From a virus: 64,000 bases of DNA. The stretch spans positions 1 to 64,000 of the IMG/VR virus record IMGVR_UViG_3300036790_000366; one strand, 5' to 3'. The position numbers and the translations under genes are program-made. The notes below the pieces were generated by a model, which ran no database searches, was not told where the DNA came from, and saw only the letters and a list, made by a program, of their open reading frames with translations. Positions 12,488 through 21,053 of the stretch are shown here, piece by piece. Numbering within the stretch: position 1 is the first letter of the stretch; the number at the start of each line of letters is the position of its first letter.

Positions 12488-14956
12488 CTAATCGAGCACC
12501 CACACGGCGCTCGGCAGCGTCGTCCCCGTGCTGGTGTTCACCTTGATCCACTGACCGGGACCCACTCTGACCGGGAAGGACGTCGCGATCGTGCCCGCCG
12601 TGGTGAAGTCGGCCACTGTGGCCACCGCGGGAGCCGACGCGCTACCGGCAAGGGAGCTCACCTGCACGGTCGTCAGATTCGCCCCGCCGGACAGGTAGAC
12701 GGTGGCGGTCCTGTACAGGGTGTTGCAGACCGCGGTGTTGGCCACCAGGGCGGGCGGGGACGCGTTGACGCCCGGGAGGATCTGCTCCCGAATGACGCGC
12801 AGTGTGGTGGGGAACGTGAAGGACGGCACGCTGGAGCTGCCGCACATGCGGATCTCTCCGGTGATACCTCCGAGCCCCGTGCCGGTGTTGGGGTTGTCCC
12901 GGAAGGCGACGGTGCCCTCCGTGTCCAGGATGCCGTGCACGGTGGCCGCAGGGCCGAACACCATGACGTGGAAGGAGCACGACTCCACCGCCAGCTGCCC
13001 GAAGTTGATCGCGTGCAGCGCGCCGATGGCGCTGCCGCTGTCCCCGTACACGCCGACCGGGCAGAAACCTCCCCAGCAGTACAGGATCGTGTTGACGCCT
13101 TCTCCCACGGTGTGTTCCATCCACAGTGGTCCGTAGGTGTAGCCGCCGTTCCACACGCAGTCCCGGATGACGTTGCTCGCATTGTTTCCGTTCGCGGGCA
13201 TCAGGCCGCCGATGGAGATGCCGCCGGAGAATGTCGGGATGGAGGAGAAGTCTCCGAGTCCCGGTTCGTTCTTGTAGTACTGCACCACGCCGTTCGTTCC
13301 GAAGGAGCACCTGTTCAAGTGCGCCCTGGCCATGCCGAAGAAGTTGAAAGGACAGTACGTCCAACCCGAGGCGCTGTGCGTGTTCATGATGACGAGGTCT
13401 TTCAGCACCACGGTGAAGTTGTTGTACACCGGGTCCGCGACGGAGTTCCCGTAGCCGAACTTACCGGTGGGTCCTCCCAGGACGCTCGGGTTCCCGAAGT
13501 TGGTGACCGAGGTGGCCTGCGTCGCCTGCGTGGAGAAGACGCCCGTGGAGAACCAGGTGGAACTGCCCAGCATCGGGTAGTCCTGGTCCCAGTACCTGGT
13601 GTTGCCGCCATCCAGCACGCCGGAGAAGGAGAGGACCCTTCCCGCGTTCCTTCCCGAGTTCAGGCCGATCGTCAGCTGCGAGTTGTATATCGCGTTGACG
13701 CCGTCGGTGTTCTTCAGCGCACCGGCGATCATGTACCCCGCACCGCCGACCGCGGCAGGGGTGATGATTTCCGAACCGACGCCGTAAGGAGATTCGAAAG
13801 CCACCGCGGCGTTGATGGCCGACTGGATCGCCGCCGTGTTGTCCGTGCCCCACAGAACTTGCAGGCTGGTTCCGTTGGCCACGGTTGCGGCAACGGCCAG
13901 CGTCACCTGAGAAGCCGACTGGTAGGAGGCGACCGTGGTGACCAGGGAAGTCTGCCCGGAGGTCAGCGCGCCCTTGACCACGATCGGTTTTCCCACGTCG
14001 CCGGGGGCGAAGGGGTTCGAGGTTCCGCATGTGAGGACCGCGGAAGCGTTCATCGCCCCGTCGATGGCGCACTTCATGTCCCCCACGGCCCCGTAAGCCG
14101 TTATGAGGAACTGCCAGGGCGCCATCGGGTGGATGTGCCCGGAGTCCACCACGAGGTTGTTGGAGCCCAGCGCAGCGACTCCGTTCGGCTGTAGGTGGGC
14201 CGCGTTCGACTCGTACTCGACGATACCGGCAACGCCTGTCGTGGCGTTCGACAGCGTGGGGGTTCCGTGTCCGTGGTCGCCTTTGGAGAAGGCTGCGGAA
14301 CTACCGGCCGAAGAAGTCTGGCCGAACGAGGTTCCGGCAGTGACCGTGCTGGACGGAGAAGGAACCGCCGGAAGCTGGCCCACCGTGGCGTAGTCGGTTC
14401 CGGCGGTTCCGTTCGCCGCGTTGGTTATCTTGTTCGATCCCATGTTGATGGGGCCGGTCATCGTTCCGCCGGAAGTCGGTAGCGAACCCGCTCCGGACGG
14501 TGCCTGCCAGTCCGCGGTCTGGTTCCCCAGGTTCGTGAGGACTTCTCCCGCGGTTCCGGTGCCCAGGATCGATATGCCGTTCACGGGCGTGAAGGAACTC
14601 GCCGGGGCGAGCGCGGAGAGGTCCACGGTGGACCCCAGCGTGTGCGGCAGGGAGACGGGGTAGTCGCTGATGACCGGGGTCTTCGAGGAACCGTAGAAAA
14701 GTTCCTGCCGGACGGTGACGGTGAAGCCGTTCGGGTTGACCGTCTCGTCGTTGACCGGAAGGACCACCGGAGTCATCACACCGCCGACCACCGGCGTGGA
14801 AGTCTGCGAGTCAGCGATGACGACCCCGTGGGTGGGATCGAGCAATTGCCCGGAGGCGATGAAGTAGACGGTGCCACTTGCCGCGGAATTTCCTTCCAGG
14901 TCGCATAGATTCTCACCTGTCACGATGATGGTGGCTATACCTGCGGGAAGTGACAT
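12488..14956 (-). CDS. Tail fibre or spike with beta-helix domain
   Basis: 822 residues, ATG at 14956. The N-terminal 130 residues look like a virion-attachment domain. Residues 150-240 contain the fibre motif TSGGTMTGPINMGSNKITN and a GDHGHG segment typical of trimeric tail fibres. From about residue 285 (ITAYGAVGD) the sequence resembles pectate-lyase-like right-handed beta-helix proteins, with repeated short strands and Asn/Gly turns. Such proteins bind or degrade cell-surface polysaccharide; catalytic residues were not identified. It is the last gene of the structural and lysis run and is separated from the tRNAs only by their promoter. Confidence 0.85.
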   Translation of the reverse strand: MSLPAGIATIIVTGENLCDLEGNSAASGTVYFIASGQLLDPTHGVVIADSQTSTPVVGGVMTPVVLPVNDETVNPNGFTVTVRQELFYGSSKTPVISDYPVSLPHTLGSTVDLSALAPASSFTPVNGISILGTGTAGEVLTNLGNQTADWQAPSGAGSLPTSGGTMTGPINMGSNKITNAANGTAGTDYATVGQLPAVPSPSSTVTAGTSFGQTSSAGSSAAFSKGDHGHGTPTLSNATTGVAGIVEYESNAAHLQPNGVAALGSNNLVVDSGHIHPMAPWQFLITAYGAVGDMKCAIDGAMNASAVLTCGTSNPFAPGDVGKPIVVKGALTSGQTSLVTTVASYQSASQVTLAVAATVANGTSLQVLWGTDNTAAIQSAINAAVAFESPYGVGSEIITPAAVGGAGYMIAGALKNTDGVNAIYNSQLTIGLNSGRNAGRVLSFSGVLDGGNTRYWDQDYPMLGSSTWFSTGVFSTQATQATSVTNFGNPSVLGGPTGKFGYGNSVADPVYNNFTVVLKDLVIMNTHSASGWTYCPFNFFGMARAHLNRCSFGTNGVVQYYKNEPGLGDFSSIPTFSGGISIGGLMPANGNNASNVIRDCVWNGGYTYGPLWMEHTVGEGVNTILYCWGGFCPVGVYGDSGSAIGALHAINFGQLAVESCSFHVMVFGPAATVHGILDTEGTVAFRDNPNTGTGLGGITGEIRMCGSSSVPSFTFPTTLRVIREQILPGVNASPPALVANTAVCNTLYRTATVYLSGGANLTTVQVSSLAGSASAPAVATVADFTTAGTIATSFPVRVGPGQWIKVNTSTGTTLPSAVWVLD

Positions 14957-14969
14957 CGTCTTCTCCTGC

Positions 14970-15659
14970 TCAGGAAGTGGTCTTGGCCAGCGTGGCTTCC
15001 AGCTTGGCCAGTGCCGCCGTGTTCGCCTGGATGGCGGCTGTGAGGTTCTGCATGTGCGCGTCGTTCCAGCCCACCATGGAACCTAGCGTGGTGCTGCCGT
15101 GCTCCGCGCCTCCGGCCGTGTTGCCCTGCCGGGGGACCGGGGCGTTGAGGATTACTTGTGCGTCTTCTGGGGTGAGTGCCATGTCTTCTCCTTGAGGTTC
15201 CGGGTCAACGCCCGGCCAGTAGTCGGCCACGCTGGAGATGTCCCAGTTCACGTCGCTCTCGTACTGGTGCGCGACGGCGCCGACTGGAATCGTCTGACTG
15301 CCGTTGTAGTTCGCCAGCCAGTAATGCGGCTCGACGACGTTCCGGGCCTTGAAAGCCGCCTGCACCAGCGGAAGGGTGTTCTCTTCGTTGCAGTAGACAG
15401 TCGGGTCCGCACCGGCCAGCCGACGCATGAGGACCCAGTCCACGGACTGCGCGGGGGAGGCGTTTCCCTCTTCCACGTCCAGAACTGCTCCGAAGTTGGA
15501 GGACTGGTGCACCACGATGTGCACGTGGACCGAGTCCGGGAACCTGGCCCAGTCGGTGTCCTTCCACGCGTAGAATCCGTCGTCGTATCCGGCGACGAGT
15601 TGTGCGCTCGTGGGGATGACGTCCGCGTCGGAGTCGATCCCGTCGTACATGATTCGCAT
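14970..15659 (-). CDS. Endolysin candidate, DUF1906 (Rv2525c-type) hydrolase
   Basis: 229 residues, ATG at 15659 with GGAGGATGAAGT. The N-terminal 160 residues (MRIMYDGIDSDADVIP, GYDDGFYAWKDTDW, VHIVVHQSS, LDVEEGNAS, YWLANYNGS) match the TIM-barrel-like glycoside hydrolase family DUF1906 common in actinobacteria and their phages. Acidic residues line the strand ends. The C-terminal 70 residues are helical and could bind or oligomerise. Next to it are three small genes for membrane-embedded or anchored proteins, so this is very probably the lysis cassette. The exact bond cut cannot be told. Confidence 0.75.
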   Translation of the reverse strand: MRIMYDGIDSDADVIPTSAQLVAGYDDGFYAWKDTDWARFPDSVHVHIVVHQSSNFGAVLDVEEGNASPAQSVDWVLMRRLAGADPTVYCNEENTLPLVQAAFKARNVVEPHYWLANYNGSQTIPVGAVAHQYESDVNWDISSVADYWPGVDPEPQGEDMALTPEDAQVILNAPVPRQGNTAGGAEHGSTTLGSMVGWNDAHMQNLTAAIQANTAALAKLEATLAKTTS

Positions 15660-15662
15660 ACT

Positions 15663-15782
15663 TCATCCTCCCAGGAACGGGCGCAAAGCCCCGATCACCG
15701 CTATGAGCAGGCCGACCCCTCGCAGCAGCTCGTCATGGCTCAGCCAGAACGAGTTGATCCGCCTGCTCGTAGGAGTACGCAT
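15663..15782 (-). CDS. Small membrane protein, holin candidate (39 aa)
   Basis: A 39-residue frame with ATG at 15782 after AGGAGCATCGAC. A basic N-terminus (MRTPTSRRINSFW) is followed by one hydrophobic helix (GVGLLIAVIGALRPFL). Its stop lies 3 nt before the endolysin start, so the two are coupled. Position and topology suggest a single-span holin or a pinholin-like peptide; this is inference. Confidence 0.65.
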   Translation of the reverse strand: MRTPTSRRINSFWLSHDELLRGVGLLIAVIGALRPFLGG

Positions 15783-15792
15783 GTCGATGCTC

Positions 15793-16155
15793 CTAGCAGC
15801 TGCCGATGTCGGGGTAAGTGGCGTGCTGTAGTTCGCCATTGATTTTCGCCAGTTCTGTCAGGTAGGTCTTGATGACCGCGGCATCCTGGGCTGGGGTGTT
15901 CTTCTTGGAGTTGATGAGAGCCACCACGAAGTTGTTGATGTTCGAGGTGTTCTCGTTCGAGATCGTGGCACGCTCCTTCAGCACGGCCAAGAATTCCTGA
16001 TTCACCTTCGTCTGGCAAGCAGCCGTCGCAGCGGTCCGGTGGACTTCGGTTGTTCTCTCACTCTGCTCGACCGAGGTGAAGACCACCGCCCCGATCGCGA
16101 GAAGCAACGCGAGCCAGCCAACATACCGCTGCGCCCGCTCCTTGGTCACACGCAT
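15793..16155 (-). CDS. Membrane-anchored lysis-cassette protein (120 aa)
   Basis: ATG at 16155. A short basic start (MRVTKERAQRYVG) precedes one membrane helix (WLALLLAIGAVVFTSV). The remaining 85 residues are a probable external helical domain with one internal Cys and a C-terminal Cys. Lysis cassettes of actinophages often hold such signal-anchored proteins. It could be an inner spanin-like factor or a holin regulator. Confidence 0.75.
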   Translation of the reverse strand: MRVTKERAQRYVGWLALLLAIGAVVFTSVEQSERTTEVHRTAATAACQTKVNQEFLAVLKERATISNENTSNINNFVVALINSKKNTPAQDAAVIKTYLTELAKINGELQHATYPDIGSC

Positions 16156-16161
16156 CTGAGA

Positions 16162-16362
16162 TCAGTCCTTGGTCTTGTCTTTTTTGGTCTTTACCGCGCT
16201 CACGACGCCCACCAGCGCCGCGAACGTCGTGTCAAAACCTCCGGAGACGGAGACGTGCTCGATGAGCCCGGCGAGATGGACGGAACCCCATGCGACGATG
16301 ACGACTCCGAGCAGAATCGTCTTTGCAGTTCCGTTCACCCGCTCTCCCCTCCGAAGTTCCAT
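16162..16362 (-). CDS. Two-span membrane protein, holin candidate (66 aa)
   Basis: ATG at 16362 chosen for GGAGGCATC directly upstream. Two hydrophobic stretches (TILLGVVIVAWGSVHLAGLI and TFAALVGVVSAV) are followed by a lysine-rich tail (KTKKDKTKD). This is the classic layout of small phage holins. It competes with the 39-aa protein for the holin role; both may act together. Confidence 0.68.
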   Translation of the reverse strand: MELRRGERVNGTAKTILLGVVIVAWGSVHLAGLIEHVSVSGGFDTTFAALVGVVSAVKTKKDKTKD

Positions 16363-16401
16363 GATGCCTCCACGGCAGGCTCCCACCAAGCCCTGAGACG
16401 G

Positions 16402-16629
16402 TTACGGGCCTTCCTGGCCCTCTGGTACCGCGGCCACGCTCAAAGGGACCGCACGGGCCCTCTGCGGGGTTCTGGGGCGTTCCTGGTCCTCTTCCGCCTT
16501 CTCGTACTTCTCCAGACGCTCCGACAGGTGCTGGTAGCCGATGCGGAGCACCATCAGTTGATGGTTGGCCTCCGCGAGCTGCTTCTTGTACTCCTCCAGC
16601 ATCTCCTCGTACGTGGCCGTGATTTCCAC
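16402..16629 (-). CDS. Coiled-coil protein (75 aa)
   Basis: GTG start at 16629. Residues 1-50 form one long amphipathic coiled-coil helix (YEEMLEEYKKQLAEANHQLM), followed by a Pro/Arg-rich tail. No family recognised. Situated between the minor tail gene and the lysis genes. The SD is weak. Confidence 0.68.
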   Translation of the reverse strand: MEITATYEEMLEEYKKQLAEANHQLMVLRIGYQHLSERLEKYEKAEEDQERPRTPQRARAVPLSVAAVPEGQEGP

Positions 16630-16719
16630 TCTACGCCCTTTTCATGATCATTTATGGATTCGAAAATTGCCGGAAAATTTTTGGGGCTTCTTTTTTTCGG
16701 GAAGTCGTTTTGACGAAAA
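16630..16719. other. AT-rich intergenic spacer
   Basis: 90 nt much richer in A/T than the surroundings, with several T or A runs (T7 at about 16690) and a short TCGT/ACGA hairpin just past the end of the gene at 16720. It probably contains a weak leftward terminator and/or a promoter for the lysis genes. I cannot identify clean -35/-10 boxes. Confidence 0.35.
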
Positions 16720-17754
16720 TCAGAAAGCTGCACCCATGTCTTCCACGTACAGGGTACGCCCGAGGGTACCAACCTCCACTGGTGTGAATGTACCGGTTCC
16801 GGCAGTCCTCTGCGCGGAGAAGCCGAAGACCGAGTTGCCCGTGGTACCGGTGTACTGGAAGGTACCGGTCATCGGGATGCCCACCCGGCCGCTGGTTCCG
16901 GTCAGCTGCGTGGTGTAGATGTTCTCAGCCACGAGGGTGGAAGTCGCTGTCGGGTTGCTTGCCGAGCCGGAGTTCCTGACACGCAAGTCGAACACATCGT
17001 TGACGACGGTACCGTTTCCGTCCAGTCCTTCCAACGTCACCCGGTAGCGGCGCCCGTTGATGAGGGCGCACGTGTAGTACCCGAGAACGGTGTCGAAAGT
17101 TTCTGTGCTGCCAGAGGTGGCTGTTCCGCTCGCATCCGAGTTGATGGGCGTGGCCATCAGGCCGCCCGCACCGGTCGGAACCCATGCGGATCCGGTGTAG
17201 ACCGTCGTCTTCCCGGTGTCGGTCTCGTACACCACCATTCCCGCACCCGCGGTGGGGCGTGTCGTGGACGTGCAGACGAGCGCGCCAGAATGGTTGTCCC
17301 AGCTCGACCCGTTCCACACCATGACGCGCTTCGTGTCGGTCTCGTAGATGTCCACGCCGTTTGCCAGGGCCACCGTGGGGCGCGTGCTGGACGTGCAGAT
17401 GACAGTTGACTGCCACTGCCATATCGAGCCCGTGTAGACCGCGACGGCGTTCTTGTCGGTGGTGTAGACGACGTCGCCGGTGATGGGGTTGGCGGGAAAG
17501 GCTGAGGAGAGGCAGCTCGCCATGCTCGTGTCCACCCACGAAGAGCCCTTGTAGACCCGGACGAACGTCGTGTCCGTCTCGTAGATGAGCATGCCCTGGA
17601 CGGGACTGGCAGGACGTGTGCTGGACGTGCAGACCTGCGTGCCCAGCTTCAGGTCGATGCCGTCCCAGTTCACGTTGAAGTCGTTGACCACGTCTACGTT
17701 GTCGGTGGCCTCGACGATTTTGTTCAGCGCGTAACGAGCGGTGGTGGTCGTCAC
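16720..17754 (-). CDS. Minor tail protein with four sequence repeats
   Basis: 344 residues, GTG at 17754 overlapping the upstream stop (GTGA). Residues about 40-195 contain four repeats of roughly 38 residues with the pattern (C)TSSTRP-x5-G-x3-YETDT-x4-VY-x-GSxW. The second is degenerate and lacks the TRP. The C-terminal 130 residues look like a separate jelly-roll-type beta domain. Repeats of this type occur in phage tail-tip and adhesion proteins. It is followed by the lysis genes. Confidence 0.75.
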   Translation of the reverse strand: MTTTTARYALNKIVEATDNVDVVNDFNVNWDGIDLKLGTQVCTSSTRPASPVQGMLIYETDTTFVRVYKGSSWVDTSMASCLSSAFPANPITGDVVYTTDKNAVAVYTGSIWQWQSTVICTSSTRPTVALANGVDIYETDTKRVMVWNGSSWDNHSGALVCTSTTRPTAGAGMVVYETDTGKTTVYTGSAWVPTGAGGLMATPINSDASGTATSGSTETFDTVLGYYTCALINGRRYRVTLEGLDGNGTVVNDVFDLRVRNSGSASNPTATSTLVAENIYTTQLTGTSGRVGIPMTGTFQYTGTTGNSVFGFSAQRTAGTGTFTPVEVGTLGRTLYVEDMGAAF

Positions 17755-18194
17755 TTCTTATCGCTCCTCGCCATGCGCTCGGCACGGATACCGGCACACC
17801 AGGCACGGTGCTTCTTGTGCAGATCGGAGTCGTGCAGCTCCGGATGCCGTTGGTGGATCTGGTCCAGCAGTCCGTTCGGGTCCTGCCATTGGATGTCTTT
17901 GGCCTTCACGTCCGCGATGTGCCCGAGCATGTTCTCCCGGGCGCTCGCCTCGTCCGTGTTGTAGACGAACCTCGGATGGTCGTGCACGTTGTCGGAGAAA
18001 TCCCGGACGCGTTCGTGCAGAATGATGTCCAGCACGGTGGCACTGTCTTCCGGGTCGATGCCGTATTCCGCAGCCCGGTAGTCCAGTTCGCTCGGCTTGA
18101 TATGGTAGATGTTTTCTAGTCCGCCGTCGGTCCAGTGGATCCACCAACCGTTCTCCGGCTGGTACTCCACCTTCAGTACCTGTCTGGTCTGCAC
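17751..18194 (-). CDS. Hypothetical tail-module protein (147 aa)
   Basis: GTG at 18194 after GAGGTGACGAC. A charged, His-rich protein with an N-terminal beta segment (VLKVEYQPENGWWIHWTDGG) and helical remainder. It lies between two minor tail genes and is coupled to the next, so a tail-associated role is likely. No family recognised. Confidence 0.72.
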   Translation of the reverse strand: MQTRQVLKVEYQPENGWWIHWTDGGLENIYHIKPSELDYRAAEYGIDPEDSATVLDIILHERVRDFSDNVHDHPRFVYNTDEASARENMLGHIADVKAKDIQWQDPNGLLDQIHQRHPELHDSDLHKKHRAWCAGIRAERMARSDKK

Positions 18195-18198
18195 GTCG

Positions 18199-21048
18199 TC
18201 ACCTCACTCGGAAAGTGTGCCAGAGGGCATAAGAAACTGTGGTGCTGTTCCATGCGATGGAGAACCCGGTGATGGAACTGACGCTGATGTAGCAGCCCCG
18301 GGTGGTGGGACTGCTCGTGGTGTCGATGACTCCTGGCAGCGTGACGACCGGCCCCGCCATGGTGGAACCGTACCCGATGCTGATGGCTCCGGCACCTGCC
18401 ACGCCTCCCAGGAACCCGGCGAAGATGCACCAGTTCGGAAAGGCGCCACCGGTCATGTTCCCGTTGTTCACGGTGTACCCGACGGTGCGCCAGGAAGCGT
18501 CGGAGTTGGTGGCGTCCCAGTTCATCTCCAGGCCGCCGTACTCCGTGCCGTGCTTCTGCACGGTCATGTACGACGTGGTGTCGCCGATGACGAACCCGCC
18601 ACCGCTGACGGACTGAGTGCTGTCGATGACTGCCAGATGTGCGAACGACGGACCCTGCAAATAAACGCGCTGCCCCACCGTCGTGCTGTCCAGGCCGGAA
18701 GTATAAGTGGCGGTGTTGATGCCGATGCCAGCGCCCGCCTGAGAACCGAACTCGACTGCGTTGATGAATGCAGGTTTGGTTCCGGTGATGTCGTAGAGGT
18801 AGAGCGTCGGGTAGGAACCGGAGCAGTCCACGGTGAACTCGTTGCCGCCCGCGCCGGAGGCAAGAATGATGGTGGTCGAGCTCGGGCTGACGTCGAAGAC
18901 CTTGAACCCGGCTGCGTTGTACGCGTGGAAGCCAAGGCTGTCCATCACCGCGCGGGCACCGGTGGCTGCCGTCTCGATCGTGCCGCCGAGGATGATGGTG
19001 GCCGTCACAGTGCCCGCGATGAGCTTGCTCACCGACAGGGAGGAGATGTGGGTGTCGTCGATCAGGACCGCGGTCACACCCGAACCCGGGGAGGGCGGGG
19101 AGGAGTTCCCCGAGATGTCCACCGCGATGAGCTTGATGTAGATGCCGGTGGTGGAAGTCACCTGGAAAGTTCCCACCGCCACGATTCCGGCGGCCATCAT
19201 GCCCGCGTTGGCGATGAGCTTTCCGAGATATGTCGGGGAGGTTATTCCGGGGACGGGAACGAACGCCGGGTCGTAGCTGTAGTGGACTTCCAGGTGGTCC
19301 AGGTCGTTGGCCAGGTTGAAGGTGCCGCCTGCCTCCGAGCCCATGTCGCTGAGAACCTGGACCGCGACCATGGAGGCGAACACCGTGGGCGCGTCCGGCT
19401 GGTTCGGTGCCAAGTCGTCCGTGGCCGTGACGAAAGCGCTCGTGGCGGAGAAGGTTCCGGTGTTCCCGGACACGTCCGTGCACGCTATCTGGAAGTCGTA
19501 CGTCTCCCCGCAGATGAGTCCCTGGATGACGAGGTTGTTGCTGTCGATCCCGACGGTCACCGTGGTCCACTGCTGGTTCTGCGGACTGTCCAGCGGGTTG
19601 CTCCACGGGTTCCCCTGGAGCGTGTTCCACGGCTTGCCCTGAAGCTGCGACCACTTGATGGGGTAGAGCGGCGTGCTCGCCAGCTTGTACTGCACCAGGT
19701 ACTGATAGCCGTCGATCATCGTGGTGCCATCGGTGTTCGCAGGCGTCGTCCACTGAAGTTCCATCTGCGCCAGCGTGGTGCCGGTCGCCGGGGAGAAGTA
19801 AGCGGCCGTGTAGATGCTCGTGGGGGTGAAAGCAGGCGTGCCGGGAACCGTCGGGTTCGGACCGGGTGCCGCAGTGACACCGGTTGCCGGACCAGCGATG
19901 ATTCCGCCGCTCAGTTTGTTCAGCGCGTTCGCTACCAGAATCTCGCGGCTGTAGAAAACGTTGTTCAGCGTGGGCTGTATGAAAGTCGGGCCGCCCGGAC
20001 CGCACTGCGCGGCGACCTGTGCCACCTGGTACTTGGTCGTGGTTCCGTTGACGTCCAGCGAAATGTAATTTCCGGAGAAGTAGTCCTTCCAGGGAATCGG
20101 GGTCCCCTTGGACGTGTCGATGACATACGTGGGTGTCAGCGAGATCAGCTGGTCGTCGATGGCTCCGAGCGCCTGCTCCGCCCAGTAGGTGAGCGTGGCG
20201 GCGTCGGTCACGCCGGACTGCGACATGTAAGTCTCTATGCGGCCGATCGTTCCTTCGGTACCGGCGATGGTCTCGATGTTCAGGCCGTTGTCGCCCTGCG
20301 CCAGCATCACGGTGGCGATCTGCGTGCGGTCGCGCCCCTGCGGGGAGGTGACGATCTCCCGCCCCTTGCGAATGAACACCGTGGAACTGTGGTCCACCGC
20401 GAGAGTCGTCTTCGGGTTGTACATGTGCAGAACGGTGCCGGTCATGGAGAAGTCGCACAGGCCTCCCTGCGACAGGGAGATGAGCAGGTCCATCATGAAC
20501 CCGCCCGCGTCGAACGCGTTCGTGTACGACTGCGTCCATGCCGCCCCGGAACTATCCTGTCCGTCGGTGAAGTCCCACGTGAGCAGAGGAAAACAACCGC
20601 GGGCCTGCGCTGCGGTCAGCAGGTCGTTCATCACCTTGCCCGCGGAGGCACCGGCGAAGGACCACGAGGTGGTGAGAGAACCGACACCGGCCTGCGGGTA
20701 GATGATGGCCTCTTGCAGGAGGGCGATGATACTTCTGCCGGATGCCTGCACGATGGACGACTCGTTCATCGACGGGTCGTAGTTGTCCTGCTCGTAGAAC
20801 CCGCGCCAGACTTCCTGGAACCCGTTGCCGTCACGCCGGTCCATCATGACGGCTATTTGCAGGTTCGTGTCCGAGATGAGGTTCGAGGCGCCGGGCGAGT
20901 TCAGGTTCCACTGCCACGTGAAGGACCCGACGTTGTTGTAGACGTCGAGGATGTTCAGGCTGGTGAAGTAGGGGAACTCGCAGAGAAGTGTGGTTCCGTT
21001 CGCTGCGTACACCCTCACCGTCATCGGGGTGTCGGCTGTAGTGGTCAC
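18199..21048 (-). CDS. Large minor tail protein
   Basis: 949 residues, GTG at 21048 with GAGGTAAGTGCC. The first 370 residues (EFPYFTSLNILDVYNNVGSF, VWRGFYEQDNYDP, IVQASGRSIIALLQ) resemble the siphoviral tail protein family around ReqiPepy6 Gp37 and the tail-associated hub proteins. After a linker come one or two fibronectin-III-like domains (TMIDGYQYLVQYKLA, TYDFQIACTDVSGNTG), then Gly/Ser/Thr-rich beta domains. The order after the distal tail protein fits the tail-tip hub or central fibre. Confidence 0.82.
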   Translation of the reverse strand: MTTTADTPMTVRVYAANGTTLLCEFPYFTSLNILDVYNNVGSFTWQWNLNSPGASNLISDTNLQIAVMMDRRDGNGFQEVWRGFYEQDNYDPSMNESSIVQASGRSIIALLQEAIIYPQAGVGSLTTSWSFAGASAGKVMNDLLTAAQARGCFPLLTWDFTDGQDSSGAAWTQSYTNAFDAGGFMMDLLISLSQGGLCDFSMTGTVLHMYNPKTTLAVDHSSTVFIRKGREIVTSPQGRDRTQIATVMLAQGDNGLNIETIAGTEGTIGRIETYMSQSGVTDAATLTYWAEQALGAIDDQLISLTPTYVIDTSKGTPIPWKDYFSGNYISLDVNGTTTKYQVAQVAAQCGPGGPTFIQPTLNNVFYSREILVANALNKLSGGIIAGPATGVTAAPGPNPTVPGTPAFTPTSIYTAAYFSPATGTTLAQMELQWTTPANTDGTTMIDGYQYLVQYKLASTPLYPIKWSQLQGKPWNTLQGNPWSNPLDSPQNQQWTTVTVGIDSNNLVIQGLICGETYDFQIACTDVSGNTGTFSATSAFVTATDDLAPNQPDAPTVFASMVAVQVLSDMGSEAGGTFNLANDLDHLEVHYSYDPAFVPVPGITSPTYLGKLIANAGMMAAGIVAVGTFQVTSTTGIYIKLIAVDISGNSSPPSPGSGVTAVLIDDTHISSLSVSKLIAGTVTATIILGGTIETAATGARAVMDSLGFHAYNAAGFKVFDVSPSSTTIILASGAGGNEFTVDCSGSYPTLYLYDITGTKPAFINAVEFGSQAGAGIGINTATYTSGLDSTTVGQRVYLQGPSFAHLAVIDSTQSVSGGGFVIGDTTSYMTVQKHGTEYGGLEMNWDATNSDASWRTVGYTVNNGNMTGGAFPNWCIFAGFLGGVAGAGAISIGYGSTMAGPVVTLPGVIDTTSSPTTRGCYISVSSITGFSIAWNSTTVSYALWHTFRVR

Positions 21049-21053
21049 GGCAC

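Noticed and set aside
12395-14194. Rightward 599-codon frame antisense to the tail fibre gene
   Set aside because: Shadow frame with Arg/Gly/Asp-biased composition and no start signal.
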